A program made the translations under genes and the position numbers. The notes beneath the pieces were generated by a model. That model was not told the origin of the DNA and searched no databases. It was given only the letters and a program-made list of their open reading frames with translations. Source: Vandiemenella viatica (lineage: Eukaryota; Arthropoda; Insecta; Orthoptera; Morabidae). Taken from it: DNA of 64,000 bases. This document shows, piece after piece, positions 1 to 12,850 of the stretch; within the stretch, counting starts at the first letter, position 1, and the number at the start of each line of letters is the position of its first letter. The stretch covers positions 18,485,687 through 18,549,686 of the forward strand of contig CM061919.1 in the NCBI GenBank assembly GCA_031002005.1. Direction: 5' to 3'.

Positions 1-1037
1 AGTAATTCCAAATAAAAAACAATGCATAAAAATTTATGCTTTATTAAGCAATTAGCATTAAGACCCAGTAGGTATCAAATCGCAATACTGTAAAGCGCAT
101 GCGAAAATGTGTACGGAAACTACTAACAGCATTGTAGGAAACGGGGAAAAAAACGGTAATTTAAGAACACTCTGCTTCTAGCACAGATTCTCAATGAACT
201 TTCTTTATTTATATCAGTTAGATAAGAATTTATCTTTGATCTACGACAGCAAACTGGATGTAAATTTTTGAATGACAATGGTCGTTTATTTTTTTACAGA
301 GCTAATATTTAGTTCCATGCGATTTTCTTTCGTGTTTTCACATAATATTTTTGTTTTCCTTGACGACGGTGCATAATAATTATAGTCTACTTACAGAACT
401 AGACAAATAATTCCCACAATAAGTTATTTGTTACTGATATGTGATGTTAGTTCTATTGTAAAACAATTATTTTCCAAACATGTGTGCAGTTGAAAAATTA
501 CAGGCGACGTGATTTCGACACATTTAGAAACCAGAGAAGCTAGCAGTAAAATTTAGATCCGATTCATACGTTGCGTAATATAAGCTCATAAGCAGAGGTG
601 AATGTGGCAAAGTAGTAACATGCAATTCTTCGCCGTTGTCCAGAAAATCGGCATTGAAATATTCCTTTGCATTCAAAAGCTTCCTACATTAAGAAAGCGT
701 CAAGGAAATAGTGGCGCAAAGAGCATGCTCTTTGCCTCTTAAACCCAGTCGTAGTCTGATCGAGCCTAGCTGGCGGCAACATTTTTTAAAAAAAATTATT
801 ATTGTGAGATGATGAAATGCCTGAAGACGATAAAAATTCCTCTAAAGTGCACTCCTCTCGTTCAGTGATCAGATGTGTTTATTTACCAGTTGATTAATCG
901 AACAAGACCGTGAGATCAGTCCCACACAAGACAGTATGGAAATCCAATCGATCATCACCACCAGTTGTCTTCTCCGATTTTTTTTCGGATACTATAAAAT
1001 CTGTGTGGTTTCTATCACAACTGACGGACCATCGAAT

Positions 1038-3419
1038 ATGCCTTCAATATTTTGAACTCCATATAGTTATAGCTGTGATGGTAACAAATTTTTTGATACA
1101 TAGTTAAAGAATATCAATAAATATTTTCTTTCCAGTACTAAGCATACTACAGGATACAGTTAAGTTCTCTATGAAAAATCTTGATTAATTGATTTAAGCG
1201 TTTTGACGGAATTTGTTAGACTTCTTGTGGTAAAAATGTTTATCGGTTCTGACTATAATTTTGCCTTACATCATTTACGTAGGCCTATACAACGAAGACA
1301 GTAGAACACTCTGTTTTGATAATAGGAGATCTGAATAGCATTTTGAATCAGTAACTGCTACGCAAACTCGTTTTATCATATCGAAACTTTCGCTTGGTTT
1401 CTAACTTAAAAGTTATCCTTGGAAGCTGTACTTTCCTCATGAAATCGTTGAAAATTATTACCAGTTCTTCTTGCACTGACAGTTTGGAGGTCCACTTTCA
1501 AGTATATTTGTCAGTAATGTTTTTATTCTCAGAGGATTAACGAATTTTTTTTTAGACTTACAAAGGAATAGTTCATATTCACATACCGTGGCCGGATTTC
1601 TTTACAAACGTTGGGAAATAATCTTTTCCGTGATATTTCAAAATATATCACATTTAAAGGATAAATTGCTAAAAAATAGACAAAGAAAGTATTTGCCTAA
1701 GTTTATCGATACGTACATCCTCTCCAATCATTTATCTTCTCGGTTGATTTATGATGTGACTTTGGCGATCCACACTACAGTCTATACAAGAAGAACGTAA
1801 CACTTCATGAAAATCACTTATGTATGTGGCTGGACTCGAACTGTCTACTCCAAGAATTAACTGAACGCTAGCCACCACGTTTCCGAGTCGGCAGTGGCAT
1901 CCGCGACACCTACGGTGTTAGCGGCTGAGAGCTACCAACCAAGACGGCAGCAGAGGGGCAACAGCTCTAATACACGTGTAGATAAGCATTACGTTTCCTT
2001 GTTGCCAGTTTCCTGTGTAGTCTCATAAACAACAGTTACAAAATATGAAAACAATTGTTATTGAATTTATGATCCTCACTAGTATCAATTTGAAAAATTG
2101 TGTAATTTCTGGTTGTATTCTTGGTTACCAGATGACTGGTAAAATTTTACCCCTTAAATCAGTGCAAGTTCTTTACGGACTACTGTCGGAAGATCTCACC
2201 GTAGTATTAACATCAATGTGGGGTGATAAGTTGGCCTACAATAATAATTTCAAGTAGCAAAAAGCGTATAAATCGCGAACCAATTATTTCGTACATGTCC
2301 GCTAGCAAACGCAGCAGTTTGTTAGTTACCTAACGTTTTCAGTGCAAGTCCTTGAATATTCACCAGTAGTTTATTATTTTTATTATTATCTCGAGATATG
2401 AAATTGTACAAGCTTGTGATATGTATATCTCCTATTGTGTACCTCATAAATAATCATACGATAAATAAATAAATTTTTATTATTGAAAGAACATCCAACC
2501 AAAGTTTCACCTGTCGTTTGAGTTGTAACAGCAGTATCCACAGAATATCGCTATCGCAAAAAGGCGTATTAGTTTTTTTCTTTTTGCCTGTTTACTAAAC
2601 ACCATTAAAAGCACAAATGTGACAAGGCTATGTGAAATTGTGTCTTCAATTGATGAAGAAAATTGAACCCTCATCGTGTTGTGCTTTTGTTTTAAAAGGA
2701 GTATTCAGTGCTGTTTAAGCAGCTTTCGATATTAATGGTAGGTGAAAATAAGTTTTCTGACGCTATAATACTGTCAACTGAAACTGCGTTGACGACATGT
2801 AATTTGACGACAGTAATTTAGTTATACGTTTTTCCGCGTGTTTCTAAAATAAGTTTAAATGTAGCAGTAAAAGATCAACATGTCTTAAAAGCACACCGCA
2901 ATATTAACTAACTTCAAAAATCTGTGGTTATTTTTCAACGTTCTCACTTAAAACTATCTTTACCCAGAATAGTTATACATCACAAATATTGATTTTGTCA
3001 TTAATATCTAATTATTTTAAGTGAAATATGATCGGTATAAGGTCTTCCTTTCTTTTGATCCTAGCGTTTGTTCAAAATTAACATTTTGTTTGAAAACGGT
3101 AACTTCTTATGTTCTTTAGCGGCACCAATTTCTCCTGAATGTTTTTAAAAAACCTAAACCAAGTGCATTTAATGTCTGCATAACTCTTTTATTAACGAAA
3201 TATAATCCATATTTTCGTTTTTATAACTAATGTGTTAAAATAAGTAACGTTTTTTTGTGAGGTGATTGAGTCTCAATTTTGGATACTAACCTGAATGTAC
3301 CACCTACTGGGTATAGTACTGTCTTGGTAGATGTGTATAATGTATTGAATAAGTCCCAAGAGGAAATGTAGCGATGTGCAATTCAGGTCGTTCGGATTAA
3401 TATGAGCATGGTAGTACCA
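1038..3419 (+). repeat. Long inverted arm A (copy 1)
   Basis: The reverse complement of this stretch recurs at 13418-15720, diverged and with indels. The outer limit is the ATGCCTTCA at 1038. The inner limit is the GGTAGTACCA ending at 3419, where a LINE fragment begins. The arm contains a tRNA-like SINE segment and otherwise AT-rich sequence with no convincing open frame. Confidence 0.85.
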
Positions 3420-3665
3420 GAGATGTTAGGGAACTGGGTTACAAAAGTTTTGTCAGACCATTGGTTGAATATTTTTGATATCAAATACATAAGTTGGAGG
3501 GCGTGCAAGGAGGAGCAGCTAGATTTGTTTGTGGAAATTATCGCAGGACCCAGTCAGTAACTAATATGATAAAGGAGCTGGATTGGGAGTCACTGTAGGA
3601 CAGGAGGAGGGTGAAGAAAGTGTTTTCCAGTGATGGCAGTGTATGTAATTATGTTGTGTGGTATA
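3420..3665 (+). pseudogene. LINE reverse-transcriptase C-terminal fragment (copy 1)
   Basis: Conceptual translation gives pieces typical of the end of a CR1/jockey-type RT: ELGYKSFVRPLVEY, then GGAARFVCGNYRRTQSV, then IKELDWESL, followed by a stop and DRRR. Stops and missing bases show it is dead. It abuts the inner end of arm A exactly. It is related to the inverted LINE at 52519-53205. Confidence 0.75.
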
Positions 3666-3714
3666 TTGTTTGCGTTGTTAATGTATGAATTACGAAGGAA
3701 GGGAGGGGGTGAAC

Positions 3715-3925
3715 CCCAGTGGTGGGTACATCAGATCTACTATTCCGAAACATTACTACTGCCTCCGCCAAGATTTACGTTCCCATCCGACGGGCATAAA
3801 TAGTATCGTAAACCCCCTCTCCACACATACTCCGGAGAGGTTTGGGATTTAACCCAGGACTTTGGTGCAAAATCTAGTGATTAGGGGTTGTGCACCACCG
3901 CCTCTCCTGTCCTGCTCGTCAAATA
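3715..3925. repeat. Short interspersed repeat with CTCTCC-rich ends (copy 1)
   Basis: A segment of about 200 bp containing GGATTTAACCCAGGACTTTG and ending in CACCGCCTCTCC. A diverged relative in the opposite orientation is at 37100-37290, so it is a dispersed repeat. Class not recognised. Confidence 0.55.
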
Positions 3926-4394
3926 ATTCTGAACATTTCCTCCATCACCAGCTAACTCATGTCAAGCCCTGGACATTATAACGGCGCTGCAACAATCTGA
4001 TCCAACATAAACTCATTACAGTTGATTCTGTTTCAGTATTTTCATTCTCCACCATTATACTAAATTTTGTTAAGCCATATTAATCATTCAGCCACTTCAA
4101 GGGTTCTGTGCCAAGTTATGAAATCAATTTTTCAATAACTGTTTTCAGTATAAAAATGGAAATGCCCAGTTTTTCCCCAAGCACAACTTTTTCGACAGTA
4201 AAACGAATTGTCCATCGAGGCAGTAGTAGACTCTGCCCAAGCGCGCCTGTATGGGGATTTTTCTATGGAGTTTACTCACGTCTCGAACTTATGTAAAACC
4301 ATATTACAACTAAGCAGCCGGGGATGCAATACAGCTCGAGCCGTAATTATGGCGAACGAACTTATGTGTAGGGCTGCCACAGGTACTCCTTAAT

Positions 4395-5230
4395 TAATGT
4401 TCTTTATTCACATCCACATTTTTCACCCGATTCTGATTTAACATTGCATATGTATATTTTTTTTTTAAATGAGGAAAATATTGCCAATATCTCCCCTCTA
4501 TTCCTTTACGCCCCTTAATTTTTGCCGATGTGATTTGTGTGTAACCACAGTTTTCACCCCATTCTAATGGAAACACATATTTGAAAATAAGCAGAAAAAT
4601 GCTGCCTACATTTGGTTTTCAAAACCACATCCCCTCTTCCCCTTACTACCCTCTTAATTTTCGCCAATATTTTATTTTAAAATCAACAGTTTTCTGATGG
4701 AACTTTGAACATGTATACTTTTAAACAAATAGAAAAATAGTGTCTACAAGCTCATACCGTCTCACCCGTTACCCACATATCTTAATTTCCAAATTTCTTT
4801 AAACATTCCCGCAGTTTTTTTTTTTTTTCCTGGTTTGGATGGAACCTTACACACATGTACATTGAAACAAAGAAAAAAATACTGTATACCTTGGTTTGCA
4901 AAACCCCAACCCCTTCCCCCTTTACTACCTATTCTTGATATCCAATGTTCTTTATGGAAACCCACAGTTCTTATCCGATTATGATGGAACATTACACAAG
5001 TACATTTTAAAACCAAGAGAAAAATAGTCTGTATATGTTTACAAAAACCCAAGCCTCTCTCTCCTTTACCACATTGAATGTCTGCAAACGTTCTTTACAC
5101 AAAGCAACAGTTTTTATCCGTTCTAGATGGAACTTTGCACACATATACTTTAAAACAGTTTTTTTGTTTGTTTTTGTTTTCCTTTCCCCTATCACCAATG
5201 CAAAGTGGAGGAAAGAAAGAATCAAATCTT
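4395..5230 (+). repeat. Degenerate tandem array, period about 130-144 bp, six units (copy 1)
   Basis: Each unit carries a version of TGATGGAACTTTG-CACATGTATA, then an A-rich stretch, then CAAAACC-CCCCTTTAC. The marker falls near 4435, 4564, 4694, 4838, 4982 and 5126, so the last spacings are 144 bp. The array is diverged and shows no coding potential. The fourth unit contains the empty insertion site (TA at 4858-4859) of the 9.4 kb element seen in copy 2. Confidence 0.75.
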
Positions 5231-6398
5231 CGCTCAACCTAATAAATTATGAGTTCATCATATTTTGTAATTTCAATATAGACCGTAAAGGTCCTTTGGA
5301 AGTATTTAAGAAGAACGATTATTTGTTGAATATATATAAACGTAATGAAAAATATTTGTTAAAACATAAAAAATAAAACTACTCTTATTCTATACAGTGT
5401 ACCTACTCTATTTTTCTATTTCAAAATTCAAGTGTTCTTGTATTGTTCCCAGAAATGTGTCAACCCTACTTATGTGTTACTAGCTGATATCCACGATTTC
5501 GTACTCGTCGATTAAGAATTTCTTTGCCAGAATTGAATACAGAAATTTGTTGGTAACAAAGGATTGGTCCCAAACAACATCGAGTCGGCATAATATAACA
5601 GCAAAGCCATCACTATATCATTCTACCGTGGAATCTGACCCAACATACGAGTATTTAAAAACAGAAAAACAAACGTAAATGAGGGGATGTGGGGGGGGGG
5701 GATTGACTAAGGGGAACTTTATTTCAGCTTGGTCTTTTCTTCTTTCTTCAGCATGACCATCCGATTCTTGCGTTCTAATAACTTTACTGCTCGTGCTCTG
5801 CTAGAGCTACAACTTAGGCCAGTTTACGCCCGCAAGGCATCTCAAAAAAGAAGGCAAAATAAACTGGTGCTAGAAACATTTAAGCAGACACAAAGTAATA
5901 GGTCAGAGAAAATCGACATCTATACTAAATAATACGTTTTTTCTCTAAACTAAATTTATTAACAAATTATACACTAACATAATGCGCGAGATGCACAGCT
6001 TGAGCAACCGACGCAACATTATAGACACATCCGTTTCTCTGTCAACATTCGATAAGTTCTGAAAATTTCGTGACTACAACTGTTAATCATGTCCTGTAAG
6101 GCAAAGATTTTCTTCTCAAATTCCGTTAATATCGGTATAGGCATTTAGTTATCAAAACGCAACAAAAAGACAGAGACTTAATTCCGCATTTATAGTATTA
6201 TTGCTGCAGATCACACACAGACTGTTGCAAATCACCCCTGAGGGATCAATTCAACGTAAAAAATGTACACCCACAACATTGCAAGACTACCTACGATTTG
6301 CCTCGCATTGCACCCCTAAATTTGTGATATCTACAGTTTAACATTCAATCCGAATAACCGACGGTCCAAGCGTGACTCTTACGATGAAAAACAATTTT

Positions 6399-6505
6399 TA
6401 AAAATCTTCGCCTCCACGCAGATTTGAACTGGAGACCACGACCCAACCATTAGTAAGCAAGCGCTATAACTACTAAGCTAGCTGACCGCTACACGGAAAA
6501 ACGGT
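6399..6505 (-). repeat. tRNA-like SINE (copy 1)
   Basis: On the minus strand this reads as a tRNA-like head: GTAGCGGTCAGCTAGCTTAG (box A region), then GTTCAAATCTGC (box B-like). The same element is at 57976-58082. A real tRNA gene was considered, but the acceptor arms do not pair convincingly. Confidence 0.55.
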
Positions 6506-6552
6506 ACAGAGACCTCCATATCCAACGCGTCTGTAGTCTACACCCGGGAATT

Positions 6553-6843
6553 GTGAAAAGAACATGGTTCCAAAATGTTCGAAGTCCCAGAAAACTATAC
6601 ATTACTATATCTCGATTAAAATTTGGGCATGCACGCTTCAAGAAGCATCTATATAGGATCGGCGTGGTTGACGATGCAAACTGTGAGTGTGGTCAGGAAG
6701 AAGACGTTAACCACATATTCTTTGGATGCCCACTACGAAAAAATATATCCGACAACCTTATCATGAAACTGGTACAGCTGGAACAGCAACTACCAACAAA
6801 TGTTTCAACGCTGTTAGCCACTAACAAATACAAAATTTTCTAG
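6553..6843 (+). pseudogene. LINE polyprotein C-terminus with zinc-knuckle motif
   Basis: An open frame of 96 codons ending in a natural stop. It contains the block RLKFGHARFKKHLYRIGV followed by CECGQEEDVNHIFFGC, that is C-x-C-x7-H-x4-C. That arrangement is found at the extreme C-terminus of several non-LTR clades (I, LOA and R1 groups). The start codon is only the first in-frame ATG, since the real ORF was cut off by 5' truncation. No catalytic domain remains, so it cannot move by itself. The clade assignment is inference. Confidence 0.7.
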
Positions 6844-6879
6844 GCCATGTACTCTTTCCTACAAAAAATCAAGAGGGAA

Positions 6880-7780
6880 TTATAAAAACAGCGTTGTGAA
6901 TAATTGTAACAATCTAACCCTACCGCTATGTTCTATAAAAAACCATATCCTTTAAAGCTGCTATCAAAATGTACACAATGCAGGAGGCAATTTGTCACTG
7001 TAAGTATATAAGAAACTATGTAACTCATCACAGTAAGGTATCCAATCATGTAAATGGATAATGGCTAAATGGCATGCATGGCTGAAATCTGGACTTATAA
7101 AACAGCGGTGCTGATAACTATAACGGACTTCCCCATTACTATGTTTTATGTTTTGTTAAAATTGTAATGTATATATTGTACCCTGTAAAACGGTAATTTA
7201 AATGTACATAATGTAGTAGGCAATTTGTCACTTTAAGTATATAAGGAATTATGTAATTGACCACTGTAATGTATTTAATCATGCAAATGGGTAATGGCTA
7301 AGTGGCCAGCACAGCCGAAACCTGGACTTATAAAAACAGCAATGTTGATAACTGTAACAGACTTATCCTATTAACGTGTCTTATATTGTAGTAAAATTGT
7401 AATGTATATATTCTACTCTGTAAACCCGTCATTTAAATGTATATAAAGTAGTAGGGAATTTGTCATTCTAAGTATATAAGGAACTATGTAACTGACCACT
7501 GTAATGTATTCAATCATGTTCATGGGTATGGACTAAGTGGCCGGCACGGCCCAAATATGGACTTACAAAACAGCGCTGTTGATAACTGCAACAGACTAAT
7601 TCCACCATTACACCTTATAAAAACCTTAATCTATATTTTGTACCTTGTAGACCTGATATTTAAATGTATATAAAGTAGTAGGCAATTTTCATCCTAAATA
7701 CTTAAGGAATTATGAAACGGAGGACAGGAATGTATCTAATCATGTAAATGGATAATGGCTAAATGGCCTGCACGGCTGAA
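6880..7780 (+). repeat. 3' UTR tandem repeats of the LINE, about 232 bp x 4
   Basis: The landmark GGCAATTTGTCA (or a variant) occurs at about 6986, 7219, 7455 and 7681, each followed by AAGTATATAAGGAA and a CATGTAAATGGATAATGGC motif. The last unit is partial and runs into the tail. Units are diverged by point changes, so the array is older than this insertion and probably belongs to the family. Confidence 0.8.
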
Positions 7781-7817
7781 GGCCAAATAAATAAAATAAT
7801 AATAATAACGCGTCTGT

Positions 7818-10553
7818 CTATCGCCGTTCAGTAACTTTTCGAAATTATAAGACAACATTTATTATTTATACAGATAATTTTTCAACCAAATGTCGACAGT
7901 ATTTTTCTCCTTATTTTAAAGGATAAGTGTGCAAAGTTTCATCAAGATCGGATGAAAACTGTGGATTTGTATGAAGAACAAACAAACAAACATACATACA
8001 TTCATCTTTATATATATATAGATGTGAGACCTGATTTCTGAAGTCTTGGCAGCTGGCCGCGAAAGATATGGAGTTAGCGGCATTTAACGACCTCTCTAGT
8101 TGCCGAGGCATCAGTAGTTGTTGGTGCACAGAACGCGTGACGATTTAGTCTGTAGAAGAAACTTTCCCCCTAATGCAAAATTGCGGAATTTTATATAAAA
8201 CGTACTTATGCCTCCCAGCAGTAAAGAAGGTCGTCAAACTGTCGAGTACTTGGAGTGGTTTACCTTGTATAATCCATGCCAGTCATCAGTTGTTCGAGAT
8301 TTCATATTCACATGTTTGAAGAATCTCTCCGTGCAGAGGTTTTAGGCCGTATGGCGTGGTGAGTTGAGCAGCGTTGTAATAGGCCGTATTGTCACTCGTA
8401 AAATTCGGTATTAATTTTTATTTCATTTATTCATTGGCATCCCGAGTTGAGAGTCAGTCTCGGCACAATTTAGTGCAACAACGGAAATGCTATAACTGGA
8501 GGTTTAATTTCACACATTGGTAGCATAGCACATGGTGATAAACTACACATTTATAGGCGTTCTTGTGTAGCACAGTGGAAAGGTCCATTGTAATATTGAT
8601 AAAACAAATCCTTCACCGCTAGTCCATCAATTTGACGTCCGGCGTCTTCTTGTCTCTAATTGGTTGTTTGAGTAATGGCGCGTGTCAAACTAAGGATTGC
8701 AGATCACTCCTAAGTCGATAAAATATTATCCTTTCTTGATTATGGCAGAGACATAGATGAGAGGAAGATGTAGTAACATCTGCAATGCCATTCAAGGCGA
8801 AAAATTTTTCCTAGTCTTCCTTGCCTCGCTGATCAGTTACACCACCAATATAATTTTTTTAGTTGTGTTTAATGCTGTAACGTAATAAGTATGGAAAGTT
8901 GTCAGATCACTGTTTAATGAGAGGTTATTTGAAGATGAGTGTTAGCAACTGTTTCATTTCCTTTTATACGTGTTTGGGATAATTTTGGTCATCTTTGTGA
9001 TTTGTAAACCAATGCAAAATACGAATATTCGGCATTAATGCAAGAAGCATATGTGGCTCAACAGCCTTATAATTGAGAAGCCAACCGGCTTTTACTGGCA
9101 GTATGGAAGATTATAAATCATTTTTAATATCTTGAAAATGGGAGAAGGCGAAGCAATTTCATAAAAAGCGAAGCTTCAGTTGTGAAAACTGCCTCTGCTT
9201 CCTTTCTGTCCTGGCGATCCTTATTATGAGGCATAAATTAGGAGCACTATGTTGTGTCCGCAATTTTCCGTCACGCTGTATCCTGTTTCTCGCTAGTACA
9301 CACTCGCAATAACTCACCGTACAACCTAAGCGGACAGAAATCTTAAAAAATGTTTGCCTCAAGGATCAGTTATGTCCCCATAACTATTTAAATTTTTGAA
9401 TAATTGTCCTTCTTGACACTCCAGTTTTTTCCTGTGCTAACTAAATAAGACAGAACAGCTGCTGAAAAAAATTTATAGAAGATTTGACATGAGATTCCAT
9501 GCTAACCAAAATAAAACGGAGGTGCTTCGTTTTCATGGTGTAAGTGAAGATAAACGTGAGATTTTGTAAGAGAGCTATTCAGCTATTCGTCAAAATTTCA
9601 CTCAGAAGTATTCTGAAATAACCGTGGTCTCAATAGCACTTCTAGCAATGTGTTTATGATTCTTGTCAGAAACTGACGACTCGTAGTAAGATTTTCCTTA
9701 AGCTGGATGTACCCTGCTGGGATCTCTTCAGTCTTGGTGCATCCCATGCAGAGTGCTGTGTGACAGCATGAATCAAGATTCCTCACACTCTACTGAATGT
9801 CAAATGTTAGTTCTAACTTATTTAGATCAACTACCATTTTTTTTTTGGGAAATGTAATAAAAGTATGAGGAATCTTAGACACATATCTGTCTTTAATCAG
9901 TGTAGTCTGAGATCATGTCACCCATCTTTGAGTAATGCAACTGATCGGCTTGCCAGCGGGGTTGAAGTCTGGTGACCGACTGAAAGCAGCAACAGTGGTA
10001 AAAATGTACTGCGTCTTTTAAGGCATAACATTCGTTAATGAATGCCACCAGCAATGCAGGAACTTGACTGCACTCAGCAGAACAGGAACAGGGAAGACGG
10101 GCAGATCGGAAGGACAAGAGGAGAAACCTTCAAATTCAGTGTGTGATATTATCAGAAGATCCAACACATTATCAGTGAATGTTCTAAATGGGTGTATCTC
10201 GACATTCAGTTATGATGAGCGCTTGAACTCCTTCTATCAGGTCAGAATCTTTTTCTAATATTTTTTTGTTATCCATCATCGTTGTTACGTCTATGCTAGC
10301 TAAACGTTAGATAAACATGTCTTCCTGTTTGATTTCGCCGCTATACACGTATTGATTAGAACCTAAGTAAGTATATATTTCAATACAACCGTTGGTATCT
10401 TCTCCTCTGGCAGAAAGTTGGTTTGTCATAAATGCAGCATCCGCTGACCCAAATGCTACCACTGGAAGGGTAATCGGGAGCTGCTGAAGAAGACATAAGA
10501 AAAGAATATGCGGCTGTAAAAGGGATAGGATTTCTGTACATGAGCGCGCTGAC
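7818..10553. other. No gene recognised; presumed intron of the receptor gene (copy 1)
   Basis: AT-rich sequence with only short chance frames. It matches 58110-61157 in copy 2 except for the SINE at 59066. The empty site of that SINE is AGGAAGATGTA at 8762-8772. It lies downstream of a splice donor on the minus strand, so it is probably intronic. Confidence 0.5.
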
Positions 10554-10797
10554 CTGTCTAGCGCTATGGCGACCAGGTGCAGGATGGAGGCCGTGCAGCA
10601 GAGCACGTCGGAGGCGGTCCACATGTCGCAGAGCTCGGGGCCCAGCGTCCATTGAGAGCTGACCTCGTACACAGCTCCCAGGGGCATCACCAGACACGCG
10701 ACCAGCAGGTCGGCCACCGCCAGCGACAGGATCAGGTAGTTGGCCACGTTCTGCAGGTGGCGCTCCAGCAGTATCGCCGCGATCACAAACACGTTCC
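10554..10797 (-). CDS. 5-HT1-like serotonin receptor, internal exon (copy 1)
   Basis: A 244 bp exon of a class A G-protein-coupled receptor, covering the end of TM1 to the start of the DRY motif. The translation shows [20 protein letters not shown], then [18 protein letters not shown] (TM2 with Asp2.50), then WTLGPELCD with the TM3 disulfide cysteine. It continues with WTASDVLCC, which carries the amine-binding Asp3.32, and AIALDR at the exon end. The combination closely resembles insect 5-HT1 receptors; other biogenic-amine receptors are the alternative. The acceptor (TTTGTGTGCAG) and donor (AG/GTCAGC) are in place. The exon enters in phase 1 and leaves in phase 2, splitting the Arg codon of DRY. 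No other exon of the gene is in the window, which fits long introns. Product: plasma-membrane, Gi-type serotonin receptor (family knowledge). Confidence 0.85.
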
Positions 10798-11654
10798 CTG
10801 CACACAAACACCAATCACAATTCTAAAATCTGTCTTTGATTAGATGAGTTCAAAGTAATTCATTTCACTTTTGATCCACGTGATTAGTCAGTACTTGGTT
10901 TCACCATCTGGAAGCAGTTTGGGAGACGTTTGAGTAATACATTTAAGACTAGAACTTTACAATGTTACGACGATTTAATTAGTCAATAATATAAGCTTTT
11001 ACAATTGAAGCGACCGACAACAGCAAAAGTCAATACACAATAATTTGTTTCCAAGATGTATTCAAGGAATCAGAAACTCATTAAGTGCGCAAGATAAGTT
11101 TAGAGATGATGAACGAAGTCTTTATATGAAACGTAAAAAGCGTTGGAAAAGAAATTATGAGTAACTAAATCGCGCGTTGACTTATGGTGACAAATTTACG
11201 GTTTACTCAGCTCTCATTTGAAGTATCTGAACATCATGACTAATCATTTAACCAACTGAAACCAAGCTGAGACCTCGTACCAAAAAAGAAGACTTTTCGC
11301 ATTTTTGTTCCCAATAATGTGAACTGATAGCGTAAGGTGTGTTAGAACACTTTGGATAAATAAATTTCTACAAGTAACTTTTTAAATTAATGTCCTACAG
11401 GAGAGTTCCATGGCTTTTTTTTACTTACAAGAGCCTTGCTATGTGGGAAATTATGCCTGACATTAATAAAGTACGTACGGAGGGTTTGCCACAACCAATT
11501 ATTGTAAAAATTAATATGAGTACAAAGTTACTAATTGTGCTTGAATCAAGTTATTTAAATAATTCCAGATTGTTTTCAGGAATTATAGTTAAGTAGAAAA
11601 ACAGAATCTGTGTAATGATTTCCCCGCACTCGTAGCGTGGTGGGTGAGCGGTAA

Positions 11655-12690
11655 CGCTCTGACTACTATTACTATTACTCCGTGATTCACTACAACTGTG
11701 TGGTGGAGGATGCATTGCACCTATCCGAGATTTTAAGTTTACTCGCCCGGTAAATCCTTTCTATTCCATTCCCTAATCGCTCGTGGAAAAAATGAATACA
11801 GAAAAGAATCGGTTCTGGTACTGATTTCTCTTATCTTATTTTCACGGTCATTCCGAGATACGATGTTACTGGTAGCAATATTTGTTTGCTATCATTCTGA
11901 AATATGTTAGTCGTGAATTTTTCAATTAGCTTCTGTTGAGAGCAACGCCTTCGGTGTTCCAGGTCTTCCCAACCTAACTCCTTCAACATCGCACTTACGC
12001 TTTCCCTCCAACTATATATACCTGTCACGAATCGGGTGGCTCTTCTTTGGACCTTCTCTAATTCCTCCATTAACCCCTTTTGATGGGGACCCCATACAGA
12101 ACAACAATATTCTTAGTGAGGACGCACTAGTGACTTATATGCAATCGATTTAACTTCCAGAGTGCATTGTTTTAAATTACGACCTGGAAATCGGAGCATA
12201 CGATTTGCTTTCCCAATTACATTCTCAATTTGCTCATTCCACGTCAAATTATTACGAATTGTTACCACTAGGTATTTAGCGGAATCTACCGTTCTAAGGA
12301 CTGTACCATTAATTGTATATTCAGAGCTAAATGGTGTCACCTTTTTACTTACACGCATGACTTCGCACTTTTTAGCGTTTAACTCCAACTGCCAGTCTTT
12401 ACACCACGCAATTATTTTCGTAATATCGTTTTGTAACAGAGCGCAGTCTTCCTAGGTTTTGATTTCGCGATAAATAATAGCATCATCGGCAAACAATCTT
12501 TTCATCCCCCTTATTATGTTACACAAATCATTAATCTATATGAGAAACAACAGAGGCCCTATCACGCATCCCTGGGGAACCCCGGACCACACCTCGGTAA
12601 GGGATGAACTCTCACCTTCGAGAACTACACACTGTGTTCTGCCCTTCAGAAAGTCTGCAACCCAGTCGCATATTTGTCAAGATATGCCGT
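11655..12690 (-). pseudogene. CR1-like LINE, 5'-truncated RT fragment (copy 1)
   Basis: Read on the minus strand from 12690 down: CDWVADFLKGRTQ, then SGVPQGCVIGPLLFLI (RT motif B), RLFADDAIIYRE (motif C, FADD), then the thumb region WNEQIENVIGKANRMLRF. Last comes the C-terminal KVQRRATRFVTGIYSW and LKELGWEDLEHRRR. In-frame stops interrupt it (for example after LLFLI and before the C-terminal segment). The 3' end is a TAATAG-type simple repeat near 11660. It resembles the nearly complete CR1 LINE at 31548-35455. Confidence 0.85.
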
Positions 12691-12714
12691 AATATGTAGG
12701 GAAGTTTCGAATAT

Positions 12715-12850
12715 CCACCGGCCATGCAGATTTGGGTTTTCCATGGTTTCCACAAATCGCTCCATGCCATTGCGCCAATCCTTTCCAGCCTCTATTGACT
12801 TCGACGTCACCAAGTCTGAAATACGGAATCATATTGCTGAACTTATTTCC
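12715..12850 (+). repeat. SINE body fragment (copy 1)
   Basis: Contains CAGATTTGGGTTTTCCATGG followed by TTTCCACAAATCGCTCCATG and a CCTTTCCAGCCTC block. These match the body of the full-length SINE at 59066-59323. The tRNA head is missing. It lies directly beside the truncated end of the LINE. Confidence 0.7.

Larger units (their letters stand above)
6535..7806 (+). mobile_element. 5'-truncated LINE insertion private to copy 1
   Basis: The insertion is flanked by an 11 bp target duplication AACGCGTCTGT (6524-6534 and 7807-7817). The empty site with one copy of the 11-mer is at 58099-58109 in the other block. The body holds the last part of an RT-type ORF, a tandemly repeated 3' UTR and an AAATAAAATAATAATAATA tail. 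Long target duplication, 5' truncation and a simple-repeat tail fit target-primed reverse transcription. Confidence 0.9.

Noticed and set aside
4762..5376. Frames of 76-113 codons on both strands
   Set aside because: They fall in the degenerate tandem array, and the peptides repeat with the array period.
6880..7780. CRISPR-like regular repeats
   Set aside because: Units of about 232 bp without short identical repeats and unique spacers. It is a LINE 3' UTR array in an animal genome.
10380..10843. Frames of 144 and 88 codons overlapping the receptor exon
   Set aside because: They are out-of-frame readings of the conserved exon and run into intron sequence.
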